Shown here one piece after another: positions 25,073-32,387 of a stretch of 45,889 nt of DNA (the first letter of the stretch is position 1; each line of letters starts with the position of its first letter). The position numbers and the translations under genes are program-made. The stretch comes from Nitrospirota bacterium (GTDB taxonomy: Bacteria; Nitrospirota; JACRHL01). The notes beneath the pieces were generated by a model, which had not been told where the DNA came from, searched no databases, and saw nothing but the letters and a program-made list of their open reading frames with translations. Where the stretch lies: contig JAOUFN010000021.1 of assembly GCA_029858285.1 (NCBI GenBank), forward strand, positions 1 to 45,889, given 5' to 3'.

Positions 25073-25827
25073 ACGTGGCCGTTCAGGCTGGTGAGGATGT
25101 CGCAGCCGTTCTCGGTGACCAGAATGGTGTGCTCGAACTGGCCCGACAGCGAACCGTCGCGGGTGATGACGGTCCAGTTGTCCTTCAGCAGCCGGATGTC
25201 GGGCTTGCCCAGGTTGATCATCGGCTCGATGGTGAAAACCATGCCGGGGCGCAGGCGGAAGCCGCGTCCGGGCTTGCCGTAGTGCAGCACCTGCGGCTCC
25301 TCGTGGAACTCGCGGCCAATGCCGTGGCCGCAGTACTCGCGCACCACCGAGCAGCCCTCGCTCTCGGCGTAGCTCTGGATGGCGTGGCCGATGTCGCCCA
25401 GTGTGGCGCCCGCCTTTACCGCGCCGATGCCCCGCACCAGCGATTCATGGGCCACCCGGGTGATTTTTTGCGCCTTGTCGCTGGTCTCGCCCACCAGAAA
25501 GGTGCGCGATGTGTCGCCGTGAAAGCCGCCCAGAAGGGTGGTGATGTCCACGTTCACAATGTCCCCGTCCTTGAGCACCTGTTTGCCGGGGATGCCGTGG
25601 CACACCACGTCGTTGACGCTGGTGCAGATGCTCTTGGGGAAACCGTAGTAATTGAGGGGCGAGGGGTAGGCGCCGTGGTCGCAAATGAAGTCGTGACAGA
25701 TCTCGTTGAGGCGCTGCGTGGTGACTCCGGGGAGCACGTGGGGCGCGATCATGTCCAGCACCTGCGCCGCCAGGGAGCAGGTGGCGCGCATGTGGGCGAT
25801 TTCTTCCGCGTTTTTAATGTGGATCAT
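25069..25827 (-). CDS. map: Methionine aminopeptidase, type I
   Basis: Map removes the initiator methionine from new proteins. This 252-aa enzyme has the type I fold and its five metal ligands in context: VNVDITTLLGGFHGDTSRTF split over residues about 92-111 (two Asp), GHGIGREFHEEP (His), FTIEPMI (Glu) and the C-terminal QFEHTILVTE (Glu). The substrate-side VNDVVCHGIP histidine is present. A sigma-70-like promoter lies just upstream and sfsA follows with a 4-bp overlap. No extra N-terminal zinc finger is present. Confidence 0.96.
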   Translation of the reverse strand: MIHIKNAEEIAHMRATCSLAAQVLDMIAPHVLPGVTTQRLNEICHDFICDHGAYPSPLNYYGFPKSICTSVNDVVCHGIPGKQVLKDGDIVNVDITTLLGGFHGDTSRTFLVGETSDKAQKITRVAHESLVRGIGAVKAGATLGDIGHAIQSYAESEGCSVVREYCGHGIGREFHEEPQVLHYGKPGRGFRLRPGMVFTIEPMINLGKPDIRLLKDNWTVITRDGSLSGQFEHTILVTENGCDILTSLNGHV

Positions 25828-25849
25828 GGTGGGTTACCGACGATCCGCA

Positions 25850-25879
25850 ATCATAGAGCCTTGGGCTCAGGCTCGGCAA
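25850..25879 (-). promoter_or_regulatory. Candidate map promoter with inverted repeat in spacer
   Basis: The minus strand reads TTGCCG (25874-25879), an 18-bp spacer, then TATGAT (25850-25855), 23 bp from the map start. The spacer is almost filled by GAGCCT-GAGCCCA-AGGCTC, a 6-bp inverted repeat that could be an operator. Confidence 0.5.
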
Positions 25880-25883
25880 GCGC

Positions 25884-25948
25884 CCGGATGATTTTCGGGG
25901 CGGCGGCGGGACGTCCCACTCCCTCCCCCCGAGGCCGGGATCATCCGG
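25884..25948 (-). terminator. Possible hairpin after fadD
   Basis: ATCATCCGG at 25940-25948, which includes the fadD stop codon, and CCGGATGAT at 25884-25892 are perfect 9-bp complements about 47 bases apart. The long loop and absence of a T-run make this a weak terminator candidate; it may protect the transcript end. Confidence 0.3.
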
Positions 25949-27617
25949 CCGCGCCGCCGTGTTTTTTGGCCTCTTCGTCCAGCAGCACCCGGCGCAGCAC
26001 CTTGCCGACGATGGTCTTGGGCAGCTCCTTGCGGAACTCCACCTCGCGGGGCACCTTGAACTTGGCCAGGTGTTCGGCGCAAAAGCTGGTGATGTCCTCG
26101 GCGGTGGCGGACTGCCCCTCCGCCAGCACCACATAGGCCTTGATCTTCTCGCCCAGGAACTTGTCGGGAAGGCCCGCGATCACCGCCTCCTTGACCTTGG
26201 GGTGGCGGAACAGCACTTCCTCCACGTCGCGGGGATAGACGTTCTCGCCGCCGGTCTTGATCATGTCCTTCTTGCGGTCCACCAGATAGAAGAAGCCGTC
26301 GGCGTCCATGCGCCCCATGTCGCCGGTGCGCAGCCAGCCGTCCTTGATGGTGTCGCGGGTTTCGTCGGGGCGGTTCCAGTAGCCCTGCATCACCTGCGGC
26401 CCCTGGACCACCAGTTCGCCGATTTCACCCACGGGCAGGTCGGCGCCGGTTTCCATGTGCACGATCCTGGCGTCGGTGGACGGCATGGGCAGGCCGATGG
26501 CCCCCTTCACGCGCTTGCCCAGCAAGGGGTTGGCGTGGGTGACGGGGGAGGCTTCGGAGAGGCCGTAGCCCTCTACCACGGTGGCGCCGGTGAGGGACTC
26601 GAAGCGCTCCTGCACCTCGGCCTGCAACGGCCCCGCGCCGCTGATGCAGCCGCGAATCGACCTCAAATCGTAATTTTTCACCTTGGGGTGATTGCCCAGG
26701 GCCAGGTACATGGCCTGAATGCCCGGAAACAGGGTGGGGCGAAATTTCTGGATGGCCTTGAGCACGTCCATGGTGGTGAACTTGGGCAGCAGGATCTGCT
26801 CGCACCCCACCATGATGGCCAGGTTCTGGCAGGTGGTCATGCCGTAGACGTGGAAGAAGGGGATCACCCCCAGAAAGCGGTCCTGCCCGGCTTGCGCATC
26901 AATCCACACCTTGCACTGGAGGACGTTGGCCACCAGGTTGCGGTGGGTGAGGATCACCCCCTTGGGGACGCCGGTGGTGCCGCCGGTGTACTGCAGCAGG
27001 GCCACGTCGCTGGAGGCGGGGGTGGCCTGTTGGGGCGCCGTGGAAGCGGACTCCAGCAGTCGCAGGAAGTCGTGGTTCGGCGCCACCTTCTCGAACGGTT
27101 TCCACATCCCCTCGCGTTTGGCCTTGAGGGGGTAAAGCGTGCGCAGCAGGGGCGGCAGGTAGTCGCGCACCCCGCAGTAGACCACGTGCTGCAACGTGGA
27201 GCCCTTCAGCACCGGGTCCACCTTGTCGCGAAAAATATCCAGTGTCACCAGCACCCTGGCGGCGGAGTCGGCCATTTGCAGGGCGATTTCGGCGCTCTGG
27301 TAGAGGGGGTTGGTCTGCACCACCACGGCGCGCGCCTTGAGCGCCCCGAAATAGGCGATGACCGCCTGGGGCAGGTTGGGCAGCATGATGGCCACCCGTT
27401 CACCGGGCTGCACCCCCAGCCCGCGCAGGGCGTTGGCGAAGCGGTTGGTGAGCTGGTCCAGTTGCGCGAAGGTGATGCCGCGACCGAAGAAGCGCAGCGC
27501 CACCTGATGCGGGGCCTTTTGCGCGGATTCGGTCAGAAAATCGGACAGTGCCCGGTCGGGGATGTTGATCTCCCGCGGGGTGCCTGGGGAATAGTGTGCG
27601 TACCAGGGACGATCCAT
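25941..27617 (-). CDS. fadD: Long-chain fatty acid--CoA ligase
   Basis: This 558-aa AMP-forming acyl-CoA synthetase activates fatty acids with ATP and CoA at the inner membrane face. Motifs seen are the phosphate loop LLQYTGGTTGVPKGVILTH (about residues 215-233), YGLSEASPVTH near 340, GWLRTGDMGRMD near 430, VDRKKDMIKTGGENVYP and the C-terminal catalytic lysine in GKVLRRVLL. The N-terminus RPWYAHYSPGTPREI fits the FadD subgroup. I chose the ATG at 27617, with AAGGAG upstream. A TTGACA promoter lies upstream and no beta-oxidation gene is adjacent. Confidence 0.94.
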   Translation of the reverse strand: MDRPWYAHYSPGTPREINIPDRALSDFLTESAQKAPHQVALRFFGRGITFAQLDQLTNRFANALRGLGVQPGERVAIMLPNLPQAVIAYFGALKARAVVVQTNPLYQSAEIALQMADSAARVLVTLDIFRDKVDPVLKGSTLQHVVYCGVRDYLPPLLRTLYPLKAKREGMWKPFEKVAPNHDFLRLLESASTAPQQATPASSDVALLQYTGGTTGVPKGVILTHRNLVANVLQCKVWIDAQAGQDRFLGVIPFFHVYGMTTCQNLAIMVGCEQILLPKFTTMDVLKAIQKFRPTLFPGIQAMYLALGNHPKVKNYDLRSIRGCISGAGPLQAEVQERFESLTGATVVEGYGLSEASPVTHANPLLGKRVKGAIGLPMPSTDARIVHMETGADLPVGEIGELVVQGPQVMQGYWNRPDETRDTIKDGWLRTGDMGRMDADGFFYLVDRKKDMIKTGGENVYPRDVEEVLFRHPKVKEAVIAGLPDKFLGEKIKAYVVLAEGQSATAEDITSFCAEHLAKFKVPREVEFRKELPKTIVGKVLRRVLLDEEAKKHGGAAG

Positions 27618-27721
27618 GTCCGTGTCTCCTTCCGGGGCTCTGCCCACATCTGCTGGCCCGTATTCATCCGAGTCGCCCCCCGGCTGCATCCGGCTCCGCC
27701 GTGCGCAGGTGGCCCGGGGCA

Positions 27722-27750
27722 AACTAGCCCGGTGGTGCGGTTCTGTCAAC
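27722..27750 (-). promoter_or_regulatory. Sigma-70 promoter of fadD
   Basis: The minus strand shows TTGACA (27745-27750), 17 bp, then TAGTTT (27722-27727). This leaves a leader of roughly 100 bases before the fadD start. The 306-bp divergent gap 27618-27923 otherwise contains the palindrome at 27874-27889 and nothing else I recognise. Confidence 0.65.
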
Positions 27751-27873
27751 TGACCGGAGGAACCGGAGGGGCGGCAAACCGGCTTCTTATCGGAACACGC
27801 CGCGCCGTCCTGTAACAACAAAACGCCCGCCGAAGCGGCCTGAAAGCCCTGCGCGAAAACCGACACCCATCAT

Positions 27874-27889
27874 TCGCCCGGCCGGGCGA
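27874..27889. promoter_or_regulatory. 16-bp perfect palindrome upstream of hemerythrin gene
   Basis: TCGCCCGGCCGGGCGA is a perfect 16-bp palindrome centred about 42 bp upstream of the hemerythrin-like gene start, in the gap shared with fadD. Its position fits an operator for the plus-strand gene. No regulator is identified. Confidence 0.4.
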
Positions 27890-27923
27890 TGACTGGTAGG
27901 CTGTGGGGCATGGAGGCCCGCCC

Positions 27924-28415
27924 ATGAGCAATTCACCCGTCCGCCGCGACCCGCGCCTGATTCCCCTGTCCCACGATCACCACGTGGCCCTGTTCCGCGC
28001 CCGTGAGGTGGTGCTGGCGGTGGACGGCGTGCAGCCAAGGGATGCGCGGGAGCTGGCGGGCACGCTGGTGGTGTTTTTCGACGCCGAACTGGCGCGCCAC
28101 TTCGAGGCCGAGGAGCGTTTTTTGCTGCCGCCTTTCGTGGCCCGGGTGGGGGCGGAGCATCCGCTGGCGGTGGAACTGCTGCGTCAGCACGCCGAAATCC
28201 GCGCGCTGGCGGCGGCGCTGGCGGAGGGGGCGAGCGAAAAACCGACCGAGGCCGAATTGTGGGATCGGCTGAAGGCGTGGAGCACCGCCATCACCGCGCA
28301 TGTGCGCTGGGAGGAGCGGCAGTGGTTCAACGCCGCGCAGGAAGCGCTCACCGAGGACGAAATGGCCGTCATCGGCGCGGCGCTCCAGCGCGAGGGGCCG
28401 AGTTGCCGGGCGTGA
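27924..28415 (+). CDS. Hemerythrin HHE domain protein
   Basis: This 163-aa helical protein has the HHE cation-binding (hemerythrin-like) pattern: LSHDHHVALF near residue 14, HFEAEERFLLPPF near residue 60, HAEIRALAAAL near residue 90, and HVRWEERQWF near residue 127. The repeated His and Glu residues would bind a di-iron centre. Such proteins serve oxygen, nitric oxide or iron sensing or storage; which applies here cannot be told. The ATG at 27924 has GGAGG upstream. It diverges from fadD and converges with the glutaredoxin gene, with a 39-bp gap. Confidence 0.85.
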   Translation: MSNSPVRRDPRLIPLSHDHHVALFRAREVVLAVDGVQPRDARELAGTLVVFFDAELARHFEAEERFLLPPFVARVGAEHPLAVELLRQHAEIRALAAALAEGASEKPTEAELWDRLKAWSTAITAHVRWEERQWFNAAQEALTEDEMAVIGAALQREGPSCRA

Positions 28416-28454
28416 GCGGGGCTGCCCCCGTCCCGGCTCCCGGCCCCCTGGTGA

Positions 28455-28829
28455 CTATTTGGCCGGGGGCGGGCCGCCGAAGACTTTTTCCAGCAGCGGC
28501 TTCACTTCGCCCTTGGACTCCATCTCGTCCAGCACGTCGGTGTCGGCATAGAATTCGCCGCCGATGAACACCTTTGGCAGGGTCGGCCACTGGGTCATCC
28601 GGGACAGCGTTTCGCGCTTTTGCGGGCTGGCCAGGGCGTTGATGACCTCGAACGGGTAGCCGTACTTTTCAAAAAAATGGATGGTTTCGACGGTGTAGCC
28701 GCACATGGGCATCTGCCGGGTGCCCTTGCCGTAAATGACGATCTTGTGGCGGGTGATTTCGTCCTTGATCTCCTGCTCGACCGGGTTCGGCGTGGAAGCG
28801 GATGCGGGGCTGGATGCCGGATTGGACAT
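28455..28829 (-). CDS. grxD: Monothiol glutaredoxin (Grx4-like) with CGYT site
   Basis: This 124-aa protein matches monothiol glutaredoxins that carry [2Fe-2S] clusters with glutathione and BolA proteins. It has the family KGT before the active site (residues 35-37), the site PMCGYT with Cys43, WPTLPKVFIGGEF (cis-proline and glutathione contacts), and a C-terminal helix. Two departures from the usual pattern are visible: CGFS is CGYT, and the usual GGCD segment reads ADTD, lacking the cysteine. A Ser/Pro-rich leader of about 15 residues precedes the domain. AAGGA lies upstream of the ATG. A bolA-family gene lies 45 bp upstream on the same strand, so they are likely co-transcribed and act together. 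Confidence 0.9.
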   Translation of the reverse strand: MSNPASSPASASTPNPVEQEIKDEITRHKIVIYGKGTRQMPMCGYTVETIHFFEKYGYPFEVINALASPQKRETLSRMTQWPTLPKVFIGGEFYADTDVLDEMESKGEVKPLLEKVFGGPPPAK

Positions 28830-28874
28830 GGGGAAATTCCTTGTATGGCTCGGGCCGTGGCGGGGGGAGCGGAA

Positions 28875-29123
28875 TCAGCCGCCCGCCGCCTCGGCGGGGG
28901 TTTGGGTTTTCAGGTCGAGGGCGTGGATGCGCCCGTCGGCCATGGGTTGTTGCAGCACCTGGTGCATCAGTCGCCGCCGGTCGAGGGGGTTTTTGCCCTC
29001 GAAGGCGGTGGACACCACCATCACGGTGTAGTGGTCCATGGTGCCGGTGCGGTCGGTGATGCGCACCTGGGCGTCGGACAGGTGGGTCTGGATGAGTGCC
29101 GTGAGGGCGTCGGGTGGAATCAT
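28875..29123 (-). CDS. BolA family protein (IbaG/YrbA-like)
   Basis: The 82-aa length and sequence fit the BolA family: VRITDRTGTMDHYTVMVVST, FEGKNPLDRRRLMHQVL and the invariant histidine in GRIHALDLKT (His67), which can take part in iron-sulfur cluster binding with monothiol glutaredoxins. The short variable loop is closer to IbaG/YrbA than to BolA itself. AGGA precedes the ATG. It is the first gene of a two-gene unit with the glutaredoxin. A role in iron-sulfur cluster handling or regulation is established for the pair in general and inferred here. Confidence 0.92.
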   Translation of the reverse strand: MIPPDALTALIQTHLSDAQVRITDRTGTMDHYTVMVVSTAFEGKNPLDRRRLMHQVLQQPMADGRIHALDLKTQTPAEAAGG

Positions 29124-29247
29124 GCCGCTGGTCCTGTGGCCGGGTAACTAAACGTACCCGCCCATTCTGGGGCCGAAACGGCCCGCCGGGCAAGGGTTGA
29201 GACACCATTTTTGCCCCCGTTTTCCCCCCTCCGCCGGAGAGGAACAG

Positions 29248-29253
29248 TAAAAT
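29248..29253 (+). promoter_or_regulatory. -10 element placing initiation at the mtaB start codon
   Basis: TAAAAT at 29248-29253 lies 6 bases before the GTG at 29260, so a transcript started from it would begin at or next to the start codon. No convincing -35 element lies 17 bp upstream and no usable ribosome-binding site precedes the GTG. Confidence 0.35.
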
Positions 29254-29259
29254 ACCCCT

Positions 29260-30675
29260 GTGCCCGACTCCCTGCGCATTTTTGCCCCCGTATCGCCGGA
29301 GACCGTTCCGCCCGATGCCGCTTCCGCCCCCGGTCACCCGCTGGCGGGGCGGCGGGTGGCGATTTACTCCATGGGCTGCCGGGTGAACCGCTTCGACGCC
29401 GCCCAACTGCGCGCCGAGTTCCTCGCCGAGGGGGCGCTGGTGGTGAACGGCGGGGAGCCGTTCGATCTGTTCGTGCTCAACACCTGCACCGTCACCCACG
29501 CCGCCGACAGCGAGGCCCGGCAGCGCATCCGCCGCGCCCGCCGCGCCAATCCCGAGGCCGTCATCGCCGTCACCGGCTGCTACGCCGAGGTCGCCCCGCA
29601 GGCGCTGGCCGCCCTGCCGCAGGTGGACCTGGTGGTCCCCAACAGCGCCAAACCGGAACTGGTGCGGCGGCTGGCCTACCTTCTGGCAGGCAGGCAGGAC
29701 GGGGGTGAGCGTGCCCCGGAGGCCTCGTCTTGCGCGGATTCCGCTCCGGCTTCCGGCCCGACCGGGCCGATGTTCGGCGCCGGTGCGACCGTCGCCCCCG
29801 ATAGCGGTGGCGACACCCGGCTGTTCCTCAAGGTGCAGGAGGGGTGCGACGTGGCCTGCGCGTTCTGCATCATCCCCGCCGCCCGGGGGCGCGCCCGCTC
29901 CATGCCGCCGGAGCGGGTCGTGGAGCAGGTCCGCGCCGCCCACGCCGCCGGGTACCGCGAGGTGATCCTGGCGGGCATCCATCTGGGGGGCTACGGCGAA
30001 GATTTTGACCCAAAACACGACTTCGCCGGGCTGCTGGAGAGGTTGCTGGCAGAGACGCCCATGCCGCGCATCCGCCTTGGTTCGCTGGAGCCGTGGGGGT
30101 TGTCCGATCACTTTGTGGACCTGTTCGGCAGCGCGCCGCGCCTGATGCCCAGCCTGCACCTGCCGTTGCAGTCGGGCTCTGCCTCGGTGCTGAAGCGCAT
30201 GCGCCGCCCGTGCACCCCGGAATTCTACCGCCGTCAGGTGGCGCGCATCCTCGCGGCCCGACCCGAGGTGGGGATTTCCACCGACGTGCTCACCGGCTTT
30301 CCCGGCGAGACCGACGCCGAGTTCGAAGCCGGGTTCGAATTTGTCGCGTCGTTGCCGTTCAGCGGGTTGCACGTGTTTCCGTATTCGGCGCGCTCGGGCA
30401 CCCCGGCGGCGGAGTTGCCCGGGGCGGTGCCGCCGCAGGTCAAGAAAACCCGCGTCGAACGGCTGCTGGCCTTGTCCGATTCCTTGCGGGCGGCGGCGCT
30501 GGCGCGGCAGGTGGGGATGGTCACCGCGGTGCTGGCGGAGCGCGGGGGGCGGGGCCACACCGGCAACCACTTTGTGGCGCGGCTGGGGCCGGAACTGGGC
30601 GCGGCCCCCGGCGAAGTCGTGACGGTGCGGGTGACCGGCCACGACGGCGAGGCGCTGACGGTGACGGCGCTGTAA
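29260..30675 (+). CDS. mtaB: tRNA t6A37 methylthiotransferase MtaB
   Basis: MtaB is a radical-SAM enzyme that adds a methylthio group to t6A37 of ANN-decoding tRNAs. The 471-aa protein has the three-domain layout: an N-terminal UPF0004 domain with cluster cysteines (YSMGCRVNRFDAAQLR, LNTCTVTHAAD, VTGCYAEV), the radical-SAM motif CDVACAFCIIPAARG (CxxxCxxC near residue 198), and a C-terminal TRAM-like part. The motif SMGCRVN separates MtaB from MiaB and RimO. A low-complexity insertion of about 40 residues lies between domains one and two. The GTG at 29260 is the only start before an in-frame stop; it lacks a ribosome-binding site. Confidence 0.93.
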   Translation: MPDSLRIFAPVSPETVPPDAASAPGHPLAGRRVAIYSMGCRVNRFDAAQLRAEFLAEGALVVNGGEPFDLFVLNTCTVTHAADSEARQRIRRARRANPEAVIAVTGCYAEVAPQALAALPQVDLVVPNSAKPELVRRLAYLLAGRQDGGERAPEASSCADSAPASGPTGPMFGAGATVAPDSGGDTRLFLKVQEGCDVACAFCIIPAARGRARSMPPERVVEQVRAAHAAGYREVILAGIHLGGYGEDFDPKHDFAGLLERLLAETPMPRIRLGSLEPWGLSDHFVDLFGSAPRLMPSLHLPLQSGSASVLKRMRRPCTPEFYRRQVARILAARPEVGISTDVLTGFPGETDAEFEAGFEFVASLPFSGLHVFPYSARSGTPAAELPGAVPPQVKKTRVERLLALSDSLRAAALARQVGMVTAVLAERGGRGHTGNHFVARLGPELGAAPGEVVTVRVTGHDGEALTVTAL

Positions 30676-30688
30676 CACCCTGCGGGCA

Positions 30689-30706
30689 CCACTCTCCGTG
30701 GAGTGG
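30689..30706. other. Hairpin after mtaB
   Basis: CCACTC-TCCGTG-GAGTGG forms a 6-bp stem 14 bp past the mtaB stop. No T-run follows. It may mark the end of the mtaB transcript ahead of the Sel1 promoter. Confidence 0.35.
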
Positions 30707-30726
30707 GCCGGGACAGCGGGAGGGGA

Positions 30727-30756
30727 TTGTCACATCCCCTGCCGGTCTGGTATAGA
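30727..30756 (+). promoter_or_regulatory. Sel1-set promoter 1
   Basis: TTGTCA (30727-30732) and TATAGA (30751-30756) are separated by 18 bp. The spacer CATCCCCTGCCGGTCTGG is nearly the same as at 31773-31802 and clearly related to that at 44885-44914. Conservation of the spacer, which the core promoter does not require, suggests a shared regulator. The Sel1 gene starts 95 bp further on. Confidence 0.65.
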
Positions 30757-30851
30757 TCGGACGCGCGGCGTGCCGTGGGAGCGCGGGGCGAGAATGCCCG
30801 GTTCACGGCACCGGGGAACAGGGCGGCAGAACAATTCTTTTTGGGAAATCC

Positions 30852-31715
30852 ATGAAAACAAACGTCAAGGTCGGGTTGGTGGCTGTTGGTTTGGCCGCAG
30901 TCCTGTCCGTGGTTCTGTTCGCCTTCCTGTCCGGAGGGCCGGAGGATGCCGCCGGGGATTTGCAAGCAGCCCAGGCAGCACTCAGGAATGGCGACTACCC
31001 CACCGCGATGAAGCTGCTGGGTCCGCTGGCGGAAAAGGGGGATGCCCACGCCCAGTTCACCCTGGGGGTCGTGTACCTGTCCGGCAAGGGGGTGCAGCAG
31101 AGCGGCGCCGAGGCGGCAAAGTGGTTCCTGAAATCCGCCGGGCAGGGCAACCAGGAAGCCCAGTTCAACCTTGCGGTCATGTATGCCTTTGGCCAGGGCG
31201 TGCCGCAGGACGGCAACCAGGCCGTGATGTGGTATCAGAAGGCCGCCGGGCAGGGCAGCGTCGAGGCCCGGTCCGCCCTTGCCACCCTGGGCTTCGCTGA
31301 CCAGGACGGACCGCAAACCTATGCCGAGGCGATGGAGCGGTTGCACAAGTCCGCCGCAGAAGGGGATGCGGGCGCCCAGTACAATCTGGGGGGCATGTAC
31401 ATGGGCGGCATGGGCGTGCCGCAGAATGCCGCCGAGGGGGTGAAGTGGCTTGGCCGGTCCGCCGGGCAGGGCAACCCCGATGCCCAGTTGCTGCTGGGGG
31501 GGGTGTACGGCGGCGGCCTGGGGGTGACGCAGGACCCGGTTCAGGGCTATTTGTGGTACAGCCTGGCCGCCACGAATTTCCCCGAGTTGGCGGCTGAGGC
31601 ACGCAAGGCGGCCACTGCGGGGCGTGACGCCCTGGCCGCCAAAATGACCCCGGCGCAGACCGCCGAGGCGCAGAAGCTTGTGCACGCGTGGAAGCCGAAA
31701 AAAGAAGGCCCGTAA
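30852..31715 (+). CDS. Sel1-repeat protein, exported (paralogue 1)
   Basis: This 287-aa protein has an N-terminal signal or anchor helix (LVAVGLAAVLSVVLFAFLSG), a helical pair NGDYPTAMKLLGPLAEKG, and five Sel1/TPR-like repeats with the pattern AQxxLGxxYxxGxGVxQD....A..W...AA.QG; the third is degenerate. The repeats form a solenoid for protein contacts. The C-terminus carries GRDALAAKMTPAQTAEAQKL and ends WKPKK, shared with the other three paralogues of this window. It is the first of three Sel1 genes in a row and has the shared promoter. The partner proteins are unknown; periplasmic location is inferred. Confidence 0.88.
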   Translation: MKTNVKVGLVAVGLAAVLSVVLFAFLSGGPEDAAGDLQAAQAALRNGDYPTAMKLLGPLAEKGDAHAQFTLGVVYLSGKGVQQSGAEAAKWFLKSAGQGNQEAQFNLAVMYAFGQGVPQDGNQAVMWYQKAAGQGSVEARSALATLGFADQDGPQTYAEAMERLHKSAAEGDAGAQYNLGGMYMGGMGVPQNAAEGVKWLGRSAGQGNPDAQLLLGGVYGGGLGVTQDPVQGYLWYSLAATNFPELAAEARKAATAGRDALAAKMTPAQTAEAQKLVHAWKPKKEGP

Positions 31716-31772
31716 CGCCTCCCCGTGTTGCCCGCCTGCGTTTCGCCCTCCCGCCGCAGGGTGACGGGGGCG

Positions 31773-31802
31773 TTGTGACATCCCCCGCCGGTGTGGCACA
31801 GT
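31773..31802 (+). promoter_or_regulatory. Sel1-set promoter 2
   Basis: TTGTGA (31773-31778), an 18-bp spacer CATCCCCCGCCGGTGTGG and CACAGT (31797-31802) align with the other two Sel1 promoters. The -10 element itself is poor, so the conserved spacer may be the functional part. The start codon is 34 bp downstream. Confidence 0.5.
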
Positions 31803-31835
31803 GAGCGGGGGAACCGGCCGCATGGGAAGGGAGTC

Positions 31836-32387
31836 ATGAAAACAATTGTCGGGATCGTGGGGGTGGCTGCGTTTCTGTCTGTGCTCCTGTCCGTGGGCGC
31901 ATCCCTGGAAGCGGTTACTCCGGCGTTTGCCGGGCCGCTGGAAGACAAGGCTCTGGCGGACGGGCAGGGGGCCTATCAAAACCACGATTACGCCACTGCA
32001 GAGCGGCTGCTGGGGCCGCTGGCCGAGGGGGGGAGCGCCGACGCCCAACTCACCATTGGGGCCATGTACCTCACCGGCAAGGGCGTGACGCAGGACCCCG
32101 CCGAGGCGCTGCGCTGGTTTCAGCGGGCCGCCGATCAGGGACTTGCCGACGCCCGCTCGCTGCTGGGCTTCATGTACGCCAGTGGCCGGGGCGCGCCGCA
32201 GGATTCCGTCCGCGCCTATGTGTGGTACAGCCTCGCCGCCGGGAGTTTTCCGGAATCGGCGGCGGAGTCGCGCAATGCGGCCATGGCGGGGCGGGACGCC
32301 ATCGCCACCAAAATGACCCCGGCACAGATCGCCCAGGCGCAAAAAATGGTCCGCGAGTGGCGGCCGAAAGGCAAAGACCAGCCGTGA
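31836..32387 (+). CDS. Sel1-repeat protein, secreted (paralogue 2)
   Basis: This 183-aa protein begins with a clear signal peptide ending near AFA-GPLED, then the helical pair NHDYATAERLLGPLAEGG and two Sel1 repeats (DAQLTIGAMYLTGKGVTQD and DARSLLGFMYASGRGAPQD). The C-terminus has GRDAIATKMTPAQIAQAQKM and ends in REWRPKGKDQP. I chose the ATG at 31836, which has AAGGGAG close upstream. It has its own copy of the shared promoter and is followed by paralogue 3 with a GTGA overlap, so the two are translationally coupled. Function unknown beyond protein-protein contact. Confidence 0.88.
   Translation: MKTIVGIVGVAAFLSVLLSVGASLEAVTPAFAGPLEDKALADGQGAYQNHDYATAERLLGPLAEGGSADAQLTIGAMYLTGKGVTQDPAEALRWFQRAADQGLADARSLLGFMYASGRGAPQDSVRAYVWYSLAAGSFPESAAESRNAAMAGRDAIATKMTPAQIAQAQKMVREWRPKGKDQP

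Noticed and set aside
30325-30345. A T-loop-like GGTTCGAAT that might mark a tRNA
   Set aside because: It lies within the coding frame of mtaB and no acceptor or anticodon stems surround it.
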